Assembly (NCBI GenBank): GCA_964645005.1
Contig: CAZXYS010000010.1
Span: 42,808 to 106,807, forward strand
Direction: 5' to 3'
Source of the DNA: CAZXYS01 sp964645005
GTDB lineage: Bacteria > Bacteroidota > Ignavibacteria > Kapaibacteriales > UBA2268
DNA length: 64,000 bases
Program-made: the position numbers and the translations under genes
Notes under the pieces: generated by a model
What the model saw: only the letters and a program-made list of their open reading frames with translations
What the model was told of the DNA's origin: nothing
Database searches by the model: none
Shown here: positions 47,445-55,502 of the stretch, in pieces
Layout of the letters: each line of letters opens with the position of its first letter
Numbering within the stretch: the stretch's first letter is position 1

Positions 47445-47993
47445 ATGGATAAGCATAGCAGGCAAGAGAAATTTATGAAATTGCTGATGCCGGTTTATAA
47501 GAAGCTGGAGCGTTATGCTTTGTCCATTGCCAACAGCCGCGAACAGGCAAAGGATATTGTCGGCGATACCGTGTTAACTGCTTTCGAGAATTTTGACAAG
47601 CTTAATTCCGAACAGGCTTTTCTAAGCTATGTGTTTACGATTGCCAAGAGGATGAAAGTGAATCAGTACAGGAAAAATAGCAGAAATGAGGAGCGGGAGC
47701 AGGAGGTCTTCGACGGGAAAAATTCGGAGGAAATTTCGCCGGAAGATAAGACTGATATTGAATTGTTAAAGGAAGCGATAGATAAACTGCCTGAGAAATA
47801 TCGCGTTGCGTTGACTCTATACGAGTTTTCAGGGCTGACAAGCAAAGAAATTGCTGAAATTCAAGACACATCAGTGTCGAGCGTGAAAGTCAGGATACAC
47901 AGGGCGAGAAAGAAACTGGCTGAGATACTCGGCGTCGATGATGAGATAAATAATTTGCCTGTTGAGCAACAGGGAGGACAAAAAAATGACTGA
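47445..47993 (+). CDS. ECF-type RNA polymerase sigma-70 factor
   Basis: A 182-residue two-domain sigma factor. Region 2 includes YALSIANSREQAKDIVGDTVLTAFENFDKL, then FLSYVFTIAKRMKVNQYRK; region 4 has LPEKYRVALTLYEFSGLTSKEIAEIQDTSVSSVKVRIHRARKKLAEIL with a clear helix-turn-helix. There is no sigma region 3 or N-terminal region 1. The stop overlaps a downstream short ORF. It heads an AT-rich group: short ORF, Cys-rich exported protein, lipoprotein, Lgt paralogue. It probably controls these and perhaps itself. Confidence 0.92.
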   Translation: MDKHSRQEKFMKLLMPVYKKLERYALSIANSREQAKDIVGDTVLTAFENFDKLNSEQAFLSYVFTIAKRMKVNQYRKNSRNEEREQEVFDGKNSEEISPEDKTDIELLKEAIDKLPEKYRVALTLYEFSGLTSKEIAEIQDTSVSSVKVRIHRARKKLAEILGVDDEINNLPVEQQGGQKND

Positions 47994-48177
47994 GAATCTG
48001 CAGAAATATCTCGATAAATTTAAATCAAATATTGAAAGTGATGAGCTTTATACCGAAGAGCAGATCCGGTCTCTCATCGGGAAAAGCCAAATAACTGAGA
48101 AAAGTGATAAGCCAGGTTCTGATGGTAAGGCTATTACAAAATTTATAGATAATATTTATCACCATATTATTTTATAG
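47986..48177 (+). CDS. Short ORF in the anti-sigma position
   Basis: A 63-codon ORF starting at ATG 47986, overlapping the ECF sigma stop by 8 bases and preceded by a good AGGGAGG ribosome site. The sequence (MTENLQKYLDKFKSNIESDELYTEEQIRSLIGK) is amphipathic and charged, like the cytosolic N-terminus of anti-sigma factors; the rest is short and ends IDNIYHHIIL with no transmembrane segment. It may be a truncated anti-sigma factor or a small dedicated regulator. The tight overlap and ribosome site argue that it is translated. Confidence 0.55.
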   Translation: MTENLQKYLDKFKSNIESDELYTEEQIRSLIGKSQITEKSDKPGSDGKAITKFIDNIYHHIIL

Positions 48178-48223
48178 AAGGGGTGAGATATTTTATTATT
48201 TATGAAAAGGAAGGGATAAGAAT

Positions 48224-48793
48224 ATGTCAAAAACAATCAAATTTATTAAATCAAGTTATCTTTTGGAAATTACTACAATGATACTTTTTCTGATTTTTAT
48301 TGGTAAGAGTTCTATATTAAATGATTGCGATTGCAATGGAGATGGACCTGATCCAGCAGATCCGGATGCTAATTCAAAACAGATGACATTTGAATTATTA
48401 GTTGGTAGTTATGATGCTGCTGGATGTAATACGCTTAATCCTTCTGTAATCCAAGAGCTTGAAGTTCAAGTTGTAACAATGGATGGTACGGGAGATGCTG
48501 AACCAATAGGTGATCCACAACATCCAACATTGAATTGGGATAATCAAATTAATGTTGATGTCCCTGAAAAAGGGATATTCGGCATTGATATATTTGTTGT
48601 TACAAATTGTGATATGTGTTGTAACTACGAATGGAGAGATGGAGTACCACCAGTTGGTTGTGGAGAAGATGATCAAGATCTTAATGAAAAGGGGATGCCT
48701 GTTTTTGAAGATTTAGGTCAATATGAGTACTCTGAAGATAAGATTACGTATATAGTAGTAAGTTTTACCAAATGTTTATGTTATTGTGATTAA
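48224..48793 (+). CDS. Cys-rich exported protein, unknown
   Basis: A 189-residue protein beginning with a hydrophobic segment (LLEITTMILFLIFIGKSS) that could be a signal or anchor. The exported part is acidic and has 10 cysteines, in DCDCNGDGPDPADPD, NCDMCCNYEW, VGCGED and FTKCLCYCD. The Cys spacing suggests disulfides or metal binding. No family recognised. It lies 46 bp after the small ORF next to the ECF sigma factor and 80 bp before a lipoprotein gene, in AT-rich DNA unlike the flagellar genes nearby. Confidence 0.72.
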   Translation: MSKTIKFIKSSYLLEITTMILFLIFIGKSSILNDCDCNGDGPDPADPDANSKQMTFELLVGSYDAAGCNTLNPSVIQELEVQVVTMDGTGDAEPIGDPQHPTLNWDNQINVDVPEKGIFGIDIFVVTNCDMCCNYEWRDGVPPVGCGEDDQDLNEKGMPVFEDLGQYEYSEDKITYIVVSFTKCLCYCD

Positions 48794-48873
48794 TAATATT
48801 ATTAACATTTTTTTAAAAACAATGAATTAATATTAAATAAAATAATTTTGTTAACTAATAAAGAGGATAAACT

Positions 48874-49692
48874 ATGCTTAAATTTAAAAATATTAGTTTA
48901 ATTGGAATGATTATTCTAATGATTATGATTGTTTCCTGCGAAAAAACAATCGATAGCCCTGATACTAATCAGTTAGTAAATAAAAATGATGGCAATCTTC
49001 TATTTGAAGATATTGGTAATATCCCTTGGGATTCAGTGGATGGGTATTTACACAGCACTGTAAAAACTCGAGATACATCAATTAATCTTGAATCATATAA
49101 GGTCGATGGAGCTGTTTACCAATCAAGATCTTATCCAAGAGAAATGATTTATGGTGGAACAATGACAATTTCAAATAAAGAAGTTGTGCCAGATACAATT
49201 GATGGTTATTGGTATCAATGGGCTAGCCCTTTGGGAGGGAGTGAACCAGATTATGGAATGGAAACTGTTTGGAGCCTTGATGGTAATCCCTCTCTTAGTG
49301 TCCCTAGTTTTACTGATACAATGTATACACCCGATATAGTCACCCTATATCAACCAGTACCTGGTACAAGTATCTCGAAATCTTCAACACTAAATGTAAC
49401 CTGGAACCAAGATAATAATAATACTAATGATGTTATTGTATTTATTCAATATCTTGGTCGTTCAAATTATTATGATTCTACATTATCAGATCAAGATTTT
49501 TACATTTGGAAAGAGGAAAATGATGATGGTTCTGCTAGTTTTTCAACTTCTGAATTAACAGATTTACCAGTCGGCGGATCAATTTACGTTGGTGTTATTA
49601 GATATAATAGCAAAACTATAAAAGTAAATGATAGAAATTTCTTTTTAAGTGCTGTATCTAAAGCATACGTAGAATTCGAAGTTGTACAATAG
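48874..49692 (+). CDS. Lipoprotein, unknown, in the sigma/Lgt cluster
   Basis: A 272-residue protein with a lipobox: MIILMIMIVSCEK puts the lipid-modified Cys at about residue 22, so it is likely a lipoprotein. The mature part is rich in Asp, Ser and Thr and beta-like, with PGTSISKSSTLNVTWNQDNNNTNDVIVFIQYLG resembling an Ig-like strand pattern. No catalytic motif seen. A good upstream AAGAGGAT site precedes the ATG. The neighbouring Lgt paralogue gene begins 18 bases after its stop. Confidence 0.78.
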   Translation: MLKFKNISLIGMIILMIMIVSCEKTIDSPDTNQLVNKNDGNLLFEDIGNIPWDSVDGYLHSTVKTRDTSINLESYKVDGAVYQSRSYPREMIYGGTMTISNKEVVPDTIDGYWYQWASPLGGSEPDYGMETVWSLDGNPSLSVPSFTDTMYTPDIVTLYQPVPGTSISKSSTLNVTWNQDNNNTNDVIVFIQYLGRSNYYDSTLSDQDFYIWKEENDDGSASFSTSELTDLPVGGSIYVGVIRYNSKTIKVNDRNFFLSAVSKAYVEFEVVQ

Positions 49693-49710
49693 TCATTAAG
49701 AATTTTTTTT

Positions 49711-50409
49711 ATGCAGATCCTAGGATTATATTACTCGCCATATTTCCTTTTAAATTTGGCGGGTTTTATTTTGGGTATTATATATATAATATTTATTTCT
49801 AGAAAGGAAAATTTAAATTCCAGGATATTTTTATGGATTTTTTTCTTTACTATAATATATGGATTATTTTGGGCTAGAATATTCCATGAATTATTATATT
49901 CTAAAATTTTTTCTTTCTCACTTACAGGAGGTACTTCAATTATTGGAGCAATAATTGGAGTATTAATTACAATCTATATTCTTTCTAATCTAACACGATT
50001 CCACTGGATAGAATACATAGATATAATTGCTCCTGCATTTATGTTATTCCAAAGTATAGGTAAGATTGGATGTTATTTGGCTGGATGTTGCTATGGTTAT
50101 AAGTGTAATATTTTTATTCCCAAAATATTAGGCATTAATATTATTTTTTATAGATTCCCCATCCAATTAACGGAATCTTTTTTATTATTTCTTGGATTTT
50201 TGATTATGTTTATTATTAGTATGAAAGAAACTAGGACAGGTATTATATTTTCCTTATATTTAATTATTTATGGATTAGAGAGATTCATAGCAGAGTTCTT
50301 TCGAGGAGATAGTATCAAATACCTTGGATCTTTATCATACAGTCAGATTATAGCATCAATTATCTTTGCAATAGGATTGTATTTATTTAAAAGATTTAAA
50401 TACGATTAA
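49711..50409 (+). CDS. Divergent prolipoprotein diacylglyceryl transferase (Lgt) paralogue
   Basis: A 232-residue polytopic membrane protein with about seven hydrophobic segments. It aligns with Lgt in order: LFWARIFHELLY, GGTSIIGAIIGV, IGKIGCYLAGCCYG, RFPIQLTESF, IYGLERFIAEFFRGDS and SYSQIIA. Lgt transfers diacylglyceryl from phosphatidylglycerol to the lipobox Cys. Two residues important in E. coli Lgt differ: the His of GGMSFHGG is Ile78, and the Arg of GRLGNF is Lys118, while the Arg of the RxxxEFFR signature is Arg191. It could be an altered transferase or a protein with another lipid-handling job. It directly follows a lipoprotein gene, so they may be partners. Confidence 0.85.
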   Translation: MQILGLYYSPYFLLNLAGFILGIIYIIFISRKENLNSRIFLWIFFFTIIYGLFWARIFHELLYSKIFSFSLTGGTSIIGAIIGVLITIYILSNLTRFHWIEYIDIIAPAFMLFQSIGKIGCYLAGCCYGYKCNIFIPKILGINIIFYRFPIQLTESFLLFLGFLIMFIISMKETRTGIIFSLYLIIYGLERFIAEFFRGDSIKYLGSLSYSQIIASIIFAIGLYLFKRFKYD

Positions 50410-50535
50410 TTATATGAATTCTAATCAGGATAGATTTAATTAATTTTCCTTTTGGGATAGAAAATTTTATCATAATAATAGAAGAAATATTTATATAAAG
50501 TTGATGTAGATTTGATATAAAATTCAACTCTGCAC

Positions 50536-51053
50536 AATATTAACCATATCCCCAGCCCGCCGAAGCATTTTAGCCATTATTAATGATTGTTAACCTGTGG
50601 ATTTTTGTTTTGCGATATTAAGTGATAATTTTTTATCTCTATTAATTGCAATGAATTATAGAGATAGAAATGTGTGGTTTTTCTGGTAGTATTTAGTGAT
50701 GGCACAGACATTGTAATTAGTTGATTAGTTCTTTGATTTTTGAGCTTGATGTGACACCTCTCGATGAGGGGGATTATGACGCTGGAGCGTAGGAATGAGA
50801 AATAACTTTGCAAGAAAATTTGCTTCCCAAATCGGAATTTGGGAAGCAGGATTCAGGGAAGGAATCGGAATTTGGGAAGCAGGATTCAGGGAAGGAATCG
50901 GAATTTGGGAAGCAGGATTCAGGGAAGGAATCGGAATTTGGGAAGCAGGGTTCCGAAAGATTCCTGCCCTGCTAAAGCAGGATCTAAAGAAATTCGCAGG
51001 AATGACATTAAATTATACAATTCCCTTTGTCCCCCTTTTTTAAGGGGGAATAA
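50536..51053 (+). repeat. Long direct repeat, copy A (upstream of flgF)
   Basis: Starts AATATTAACCAT and runs through CCGAAGCATTTTAGCCATTA, TTAACCTGTGGATTTTTGTT, GATAATTTTTTATCTCTATTA, AGTTGATTAGTTCTTTGATT, GTGACACCTCTCGATGAGG, an acgctggagcgt unit and a CCCCCTTTTTTAAGGGGG hairpin. The same sequence with few changes is found at 55809-56196 (copy B). Copy A additionally contains a 33-bp tandem expansion and is about 130 bp longer. Confidence 0.9.
50831..50953 (+). repeat. 33-bp tandem repeat, about four units
   Basis: Units begin at 50831, 50864, 50897 and 50930, exactly 33 bases apart, each starting ATCGGAATTTGGGAAGCAGG. The 33-bp period preserves reading frame and would encode IGIWEAGFREG repeats, but the ORF has no normal gene structure. 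Copy B of the surrounding repeat has only one unit, so the expansion is local to copy A. Confidence 0.85.
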
Positions 51054-51091
51054 AGGTATGACAGTTTTCGAAATTAATTGAAAAGTAAAAA

Positions 51092-51871
51092 ATGTTAAAA
51101 GAGTTACATACGGCGGCGCTTGGAATGAATGACCGGCTTACGAAGCTGGAAATTACCGCGAATAATCTGGCTAATGCAAGTACGACCGGCTTTAAACGGA
51201 CGGCGGCGTTCGACCGCGCCATCACCGATGCCCAAAATAATCAGTATAATATGCCGGGTGATTCGGAACGCGCCGATACAAGGATGCAAACTTTTATCGA
51301 TTTCTCGAATGGTAATTACGAAAAAACTGATAATCCGCTGGATATTGCCATTGAAAACGAAGGATTCTTCGAACTTCAGGATGAAGCAGGCAATACTCTC
51401 TATACGCGGAATGGTCACTTTCAACTTTCCAGGGATGGAACGATCACAGCCATGGACGGCAAAAAACTTATGGGTATGAGCGGTGCTCTCAGCATGGGGA
51501 CTGAGTTCACCGCCGAACCCCTACAGCCGACGGATACGAAAGCGGTGGATGTGAAAATCACCGAGAATGGCGAGGTCTTCGCTAATGATTATTTCGTCGG
51601 AGCGCTGAAAATCGCAACGATCGAAAATCCGGCTTCCCTGAGGCGCGCATCTAAACAGGATTTTGCTATCACGGAAGATACTATTGTTTCGGAGGTCCCC
51701 CCCGAAAAGATTAGTGTGCGCCAGGGATGGCTGGAAGATTCGAATGTGAACGTAATCAGCGAAATGGTGGAAATGATCAATCTGCAGCGTCAGTTCGAAG
51801 CCGGCAGCAAAGTGATCCGCTCGAATGAGGAAACGCTCTCGAATTCGATACGTATGGGAACGTATTATTGA
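51092..51871 (+). CDS. flgF: Flagellar basal-body rod protein FlgF
   Basis: A 259-residue flagellar rod/hook-family protein. It opens LHTAALGMNDRLTKLEITANNLANASTTGFKR, the N-terminal flagellar motif with the ANNLANxxTTGFK signature, carries the DUF1078-like NPLDIAIENEGFFELQ block and ends LEDSNVNVISEMVEMINLQRQFEAGSKVI, the C-terminal FlgEFG motif. The NEGFFEL form and shorter length fit proximal rod protein FlgF rather than FlgG. It is separated from flgG by 4.4 kb of accessory DNA, an unusual arrangement because flgF and flgG are normally adjacent. Confidence 0.9.
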   Translation: MLKELHTAALGMNDRLTKLEITANNLANASTTGFKRTAAFDRAITDAQNNQYNMPGDSERADTRMQTFIDFSNGNYEKTDNPLDIAIENEGFFELQDEAGNTLYTRNGHFQLSRDGTITAMDGKKLMGMSGALSMGTEFTAEPLQPTDTKAVDVKITENGEVFANDYFVGALKIATIENPASLRRASKQDFAITEDTIVSEVPPEKISVRQGWLEDSNVNVISEMVEMINLQRQFEAGSKVIRSNEETLSNSIRMGTYY

Positions 51872-52045
51872 TGGGGGAATAGAGTGTTTTTGGATAATGT
51901 GGCAATCAGGTATCCGGGGACGGGGATTGGGTTTCTGGGTTCAGGATTGGAAAATAGATCTCAATCAAATATGATTAAATTTTTGAGATTGTTTGTTAGA
52001 AGATTTTCATCAAGTAAAAACCTTGACATAGTTAGATAGACAATG

Positions 52046-53311
52046 CTATTTGTTTATTAGGATTTGACCTCCGAATTTGTACTTACCATTATTTGAAATT
52101 CTATAATTATATAAACCGTTTGGCAGATTATTTAATTCTATATTCCAAGTACAATTTGGACTTCTCTTGTTTTTCATCTGATCGTAAACGATATTGCCCA
52201 TAATGTCATAGATCTTGATATTAAATGTTCCAATTTCAGGTGTATTCAGATCTATTTGAAAGGTTCCGGAGTTCGGATTGGGAAATACTTTACTATATAT
52301 TTCATAAGGTAATTTTTCTTTAACATTAGTGTACTTCCTGTATTTGTATTCGTACCAATATTCATATTCCCAGACGGAATCATACAAAGACCATTCACTA
52401 TGGGTTTCTTTTATTAAATTATTATTATCATCGAAGTAATCCTCCCATTTAAACACATTTATCCATTCGTTTTTAAATATTTCTTTGTCAATGGTTCTTA
52501 CATAATTTTCTTCGTCGTTATATTCAGTAGTTGTTATAACAGATATAATAACAGAATCCCCCTGTATTTCACCACTAGAGTGTTCAATTACTCTTCCTTT
52601 ATTGTCAAATTTATAAAAATTCTTAATATAAGTCGTATCCCAACTCTTACTTTTTCTGTTCAGGTCTATGTCTATTATAGTATCAATTAGATCATTTGAA
52701 TTATAATGATAAATATTTTTTGAGCTAGTTATCCAGATTTCATTACTACTATCCCAATATTTATGCTGATATTTTTTAACTCTGTCAAATTTATCATATT
52801 CATAAAATTTCCGGTATACATTATGCCAATGATCATCATCAGAATACCACACTTTTTTCATTTGTTCGACTAAATATCCTTTTCCATTATATTTTTCATA
52901 GTCTTTTCTTTCATTCATCGTTTCATAGTTTGTTATATATTTTTGCTGGGTCTTTATCTTTGACCATCCGTCCTTATTATATTCGAAAATATACTGACCA
53001 ATTTTTCCCCATCCGCGGCGGAAAGTTTCTCCTTCATACCATTCGAGAATTAAACTGTCATTTTTATCATATTCGAAATGGCAAAAAGCAGTCGTATCCC
53101 AGGCTTCATCTCTAAAAGAACGATAATAGGAAATTTTAAGCCTATTATTTGTATCATAATTATAACAAATGTATTTAGGCGGATCTTTTTGAATACCATT
53201 ATCATAAACTCTTTTCTTTTCGATAACCTGGTAATTATCTTTGCTTAGTGAAGTAATAGAAAAAAGTATTGTCAATGTAAAAAAAGCCAACAGGTAATTT
53301 TTAAATCGCAT
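52046..53311 (-). CDS. T9SS-secreted YD-repeat-like protein
   Basis: A 421-residue exported protein with signal peptide (about 1-22, MRFKNYLLAFFTLTILFSIT). The body is a run of about eight repeats of roughly 35-45 residues with Tyr/Trp/Asp-rich strands (YDTNNRLKISYYR, YDKNDSLILEWYEG, YNKDGWSKIKTQQKY, YDKFDRVKKYQHKY), resembling YD-repeat or DUF4595-type proteins. The last ~80 residues are a T9SS type A sorting domain (FPNPNSGTFQIDLN, NIKIYDIMGNIVYD, NGLYNYRISNNG). No function is recognised. It lies 57 bp downstream of the Cys-rich T9SS gene. Confidence 0.82.
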   Translation of the reverse strand: MRFKNYLLAFFTLTILFSITSLSKDNYQVIEKKRVYDNGIQKDPPKYICYNYDTNNRLKISYYRSFRDEAWDTTAFCHFEYDKNDSLILEWYEGETFRRGWGKIGQYIFEYNKDGWSKIKTQQKYITNYETMNERKDYEKYNGKGYLVEQMKKVWYSDDDHWHNVYRKFYEYDKFDRVKKYQHKYWDSSNEIWITSSKNIYHYNSNDLIDTIIDIDLNRKSKSWDTTYIKNFYKFDNKGRVIEHSSGEIQGDSVIISVITTTEYNDEENYVRTIDKEIFKNEWINVFKWEDYFDDNNNLIKETHSEWSLYDSVWEYEYWYEYKYRKYTNVKEKLPYEIYSKVFPNPNSGTFQIDLNTPEIGTFNIKIYDIMGNIVYDQMKNKRSPNCTWNIELNNLPNGLYNYRISNNGKYKFGGQILINK

Positions 53312-53368
53312 GTTAAATACCTTTAGAATTCTATTAATATTATTTTAGTAATTTTATAATAATAAAAA

Positions 53369-54367
53369 TTATCTAATGACAATGAAATTTTTATTAACTA
53401 CAATATTTCCCGAAACTGATTGTATATGTAAAGAATACATACCTGAAATAAGGTTATTAATATGTAATTTTGTTTCAAATAACTCATTTGCTTTTGAAAA
53501 TTTCTTTAAGATAATATTATTTCCATAAATATCAAAAATAATTATCTCAAATTTTCCAATTAATTTTGATTTGAATTTCAAGAAAATTTCATCATTTGCT
53601 GGATTTGGTTCAATTTTTAAGTATTTATCGTTAATTTCCGAAATTTTACTCAAAGGATCTTTCATCATATCCGGTGCTGGTCCAAGAAGAGTTCCATCTT
53701 TCAAAGCCAATGTATCACAAAGGTATTCACAACTATCAGCGGGTGGATTATTATCACAATTATCCGAATCATGATTTTCTGTTATATTACCTATTCTTAC
53801 TTGTCCATTGTTTGACTCATAGCAACAATATTCATATCGACAACATTGAGTAATATCACAGACTTCTTTTTGTACTCCTGTATTTGAATAGCAAGTTGGT
53901 ATGAATATATGAATTGGTGTACCATCGCATGACGTTTCTCCTAAGAGAGGTCTTTCTTCGGTAGTGACAGCATCCCAAAAATCCTCATCAACATAAGCTC
54001 TGTATAAAATAGATTCAAGAAGTGTTGTATAGCATTCGAAGTAATCAGCTTGTGTACAAGGACAGTTATCTTTCGCTTTTTCACTCTCCGGATATGGTTG
54101 AAATCTTCCAAGTTGGATTTCAAAGTATCTACCATATGCATTAGGACAACTGTCTCGATCATAATCATCACGATCATAATACTTAATCCAAGCGTCAGCT
54201 TTTAAGATACAGCGGTCAGGATACTCTCCAAATATAATACATAAGGTATCAATGTAAGTCCATTCCACACTTTCACATGGAGAACAATCAATATCAGGAT
54301 CTATACTGTAAGTTTTAAATGAAAACAGTAAGGTAGCGATAAATGTTAAAATAATGAATTTTTTCAT
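53369..54367 (-). CDS. Cys-rich T9SS-secreted protein
   Basis: A 332-residue protein with signal peptide (MKKFIILTFIATLLFSFKTYS) and about 18 cysteines in the mature part, including DIDCSPCES, DSCPN, CPCTQADYFECY and the cluster VCDITQCCRYEYCCYES. The last ~85 residues form a T9SS type A domain (KIEPNPANDEIFLKFKSKL, GMYSLHIQSVSG). ATG 54367 is chosen; an earlier TTG is in frame four codons upstream. It lies downstream of a sigma-like gene on the same strand (151 bp gap), echoing the other sigma-Cys-rich pair at 47-49 kb. Confidence 0.82.
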   Translation of the reverse strand: MKKFIILTFIATLLFSFKTYSIDPDIDCSPCESVEWTYIDTLCIIFGEYPDRCILKADAWIKYYDRDDYDRDSCPNAYGRYFEIQLGRFQPYPESEKAKDNCPCTQADYFECYTTLLESILYRAYVDEDFWDAVTTEERPLLGETSCDGTPIHIFIPTCYSNTGVQKEVCDITQCCRYEYCCYESNNGQVRIGNITENHDSDNCDNNPPADSCEYLCDTLALKDGTLLGPAPDMMKDPLSKISEINDKYLKIEPNPANDEIFLKFKSKLIGKFEIIIFDIYGNNIILKKFSKANELFETKLHINNLISGMYSLHIQSVSGNIVVNKNFIVIR

Positions 54368-54518
54368 GGCATCTCCCAATAAAATTTACTAAATAAAATT
54401 ATTTTCAATTATGCAAAATATTGCATTCTGAGAAAAAAATTATCAATAAACTTGATCTTTAAATATAAAACGATTTAGAAGGCAAAATAGGAACACCTAA
54501 ATTATATTTTTATTCTTC

Positions 54519-55040
54519 TTAGAAATATTTCAAGGGGGGGGGCAATTTTTCTTTTATTATTTCACGGTATTTCTTTTTCTCTCTTTTAACCGTCATATCG
54601 CTTATCCCCATCATTTGTGCTATCTCGCTGTTAGTATAGCCCTCAAGTTCGTAATTTAATATTTTTCTTTGGCGTTCCGTTAAATAAGTCAGACATTGCT
54701 CATAGAGTAACTTCCAGTCGATTTTATGTTCAATTTCTTCAAAGTGTTGAAATTCGATAATTTCGTATATTACGAAACCTGTGAATGTATCCGGATAGTC
54801 AAATCTTAGTATTCTATTATTTTTTTTATTGTTATCCAACAATAAATAATATGCGACTTTTTCAATGAATGAAATTAATACAGTTTCGCTATCAGGAAAT
54901 TTTGATTTATCTGCTTCTTCAAAGAATCTACAAGCGGCTTCCTGTACGGCATCTTCAATATCTTCATATAGAATATACTGATGCTCCATGCTTATTCTTC
55001 TCTTGGCGTTGGGTATAATATTATTCCAATTGTAACTCAT
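54519..55040 (-). CDS. Sigma-70-family (ECF-like) factor
   Basis: A 173-residue protein. The N-terminal part (EHQYILYEDIEDAVQEAACRFFEE) resembles sigma region 2, and the C-terminal part (LTERQRKILNYELEGYTNSEIAQMMGISDMTVKREKKKYREI) is a clear region-4/LuxR-type helix-turn-helix. Sequence differs much from the 47,445 ECF factor. It ends KLPPPLKYF, where a run of nine C encodes the prolines just before the stop. It lies upstream of two T9SS protein genes on the same strand and may control them. No anti-sigma gene adjoins it. Confidence 0.78.
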   Translation of the reverse strand: MSYNWNNIIPNAKRRISMEHQYILYEDIEDAVQEAACRFFEEADKSKFPDSETVLISFIEKVAYYLLLDNNKKNNRILRFDYPDTFTGFVIYEIIEFQHFEEIEHKIDWKLLYEQCLTYLTERQRKILNYELEGYTNSEIAQMMGISDMTVKREKKKYREIIKEKLPPPLKYF

Positions 55041-55220
55041 GAGCAAATTCCCGAAAATTTAACCGCTGCTTTTTTTAATTTAATGCTTTCTTTTGATATT
55101 TGCAAGTGGAATATTCTATTAATTTCCTGTTAGGTTTAACGTTAGAAGATGATGGGGATAAAGAATGGCTTAGAACAACTGCAGGCAGTAATCATCTGAA
55201 TTGGCAATGAAATCAGAGAT

Positions 55221-55499
55221 TTATGATGAATTGTCTTTCAATATAGCCTCGATATTTGATGTAGAGGTATTGCCACATCGCAGCCATATTATTTTAGGCG
55301 GTATTCCTTCTAACACTGATAATTCTACGAAATCTACATCTTGTGTTACTAATGTCAAATTATTATCTCTGGCATATTTCCATATCGTATAATCGTCTGC
55401 TTCAGCCATATCAAGATTTTTAACATGATCTGAATTCGGAAATAAATTTGAAATTCTTTGAATAAGTTTATGAGACAGGTTCTGATCGAATAATAACAT
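55221..55499 (-). CDS. DUF5615 PIN-like toxin
   Basis: A 92-residue PIN-fold nuclease-like protein with LLFDQNLSHKLIQRI at the start (acidic Asp early, as in PIN active sites), DMAEADDYTIWKYARDNNLTLVTQDVDF in the middle with several Asp residues, and PPKIIWLRCGNTST near the end. DUF5615 proteins are usually toxins paired with a DUF433 antitoxin encoded just upstream. Three bases separate it from its partner. Size is typical. RNA cleavage is inferred from the PIN fold. Confidence 0.85.
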   Translation of the reverse strand: MLLFDQNLSHKLIQRISNLFPNSDHVKNLDMAEADDYTIWKYARDNNLTLVTQDVDFVELSVLEGIPPKIIWLRCGNTSTSNIEAILKDNSS

Positions 55500-55502
55500 A
55501 GT

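Noticed and set aside
50831..50953. Possible CRISPR array
   Set aside because: The units are contiguous with no unique spacers, and there are no cas genes nearby.
50795..51081. Short ORFs with IGIWEAGFREG repeats
   Set aside because: They arise from the 33-bp tandem DNA repeat in a long non-coding repeat, and the same DNA also translates in another frame; no ribosome site or conserved start was seen.
55130..55204. Short open stretch ending in LRTTAGSNHLNWQ
   Set aside because: About 25 codons without a start or family match; too little to claim a gene.
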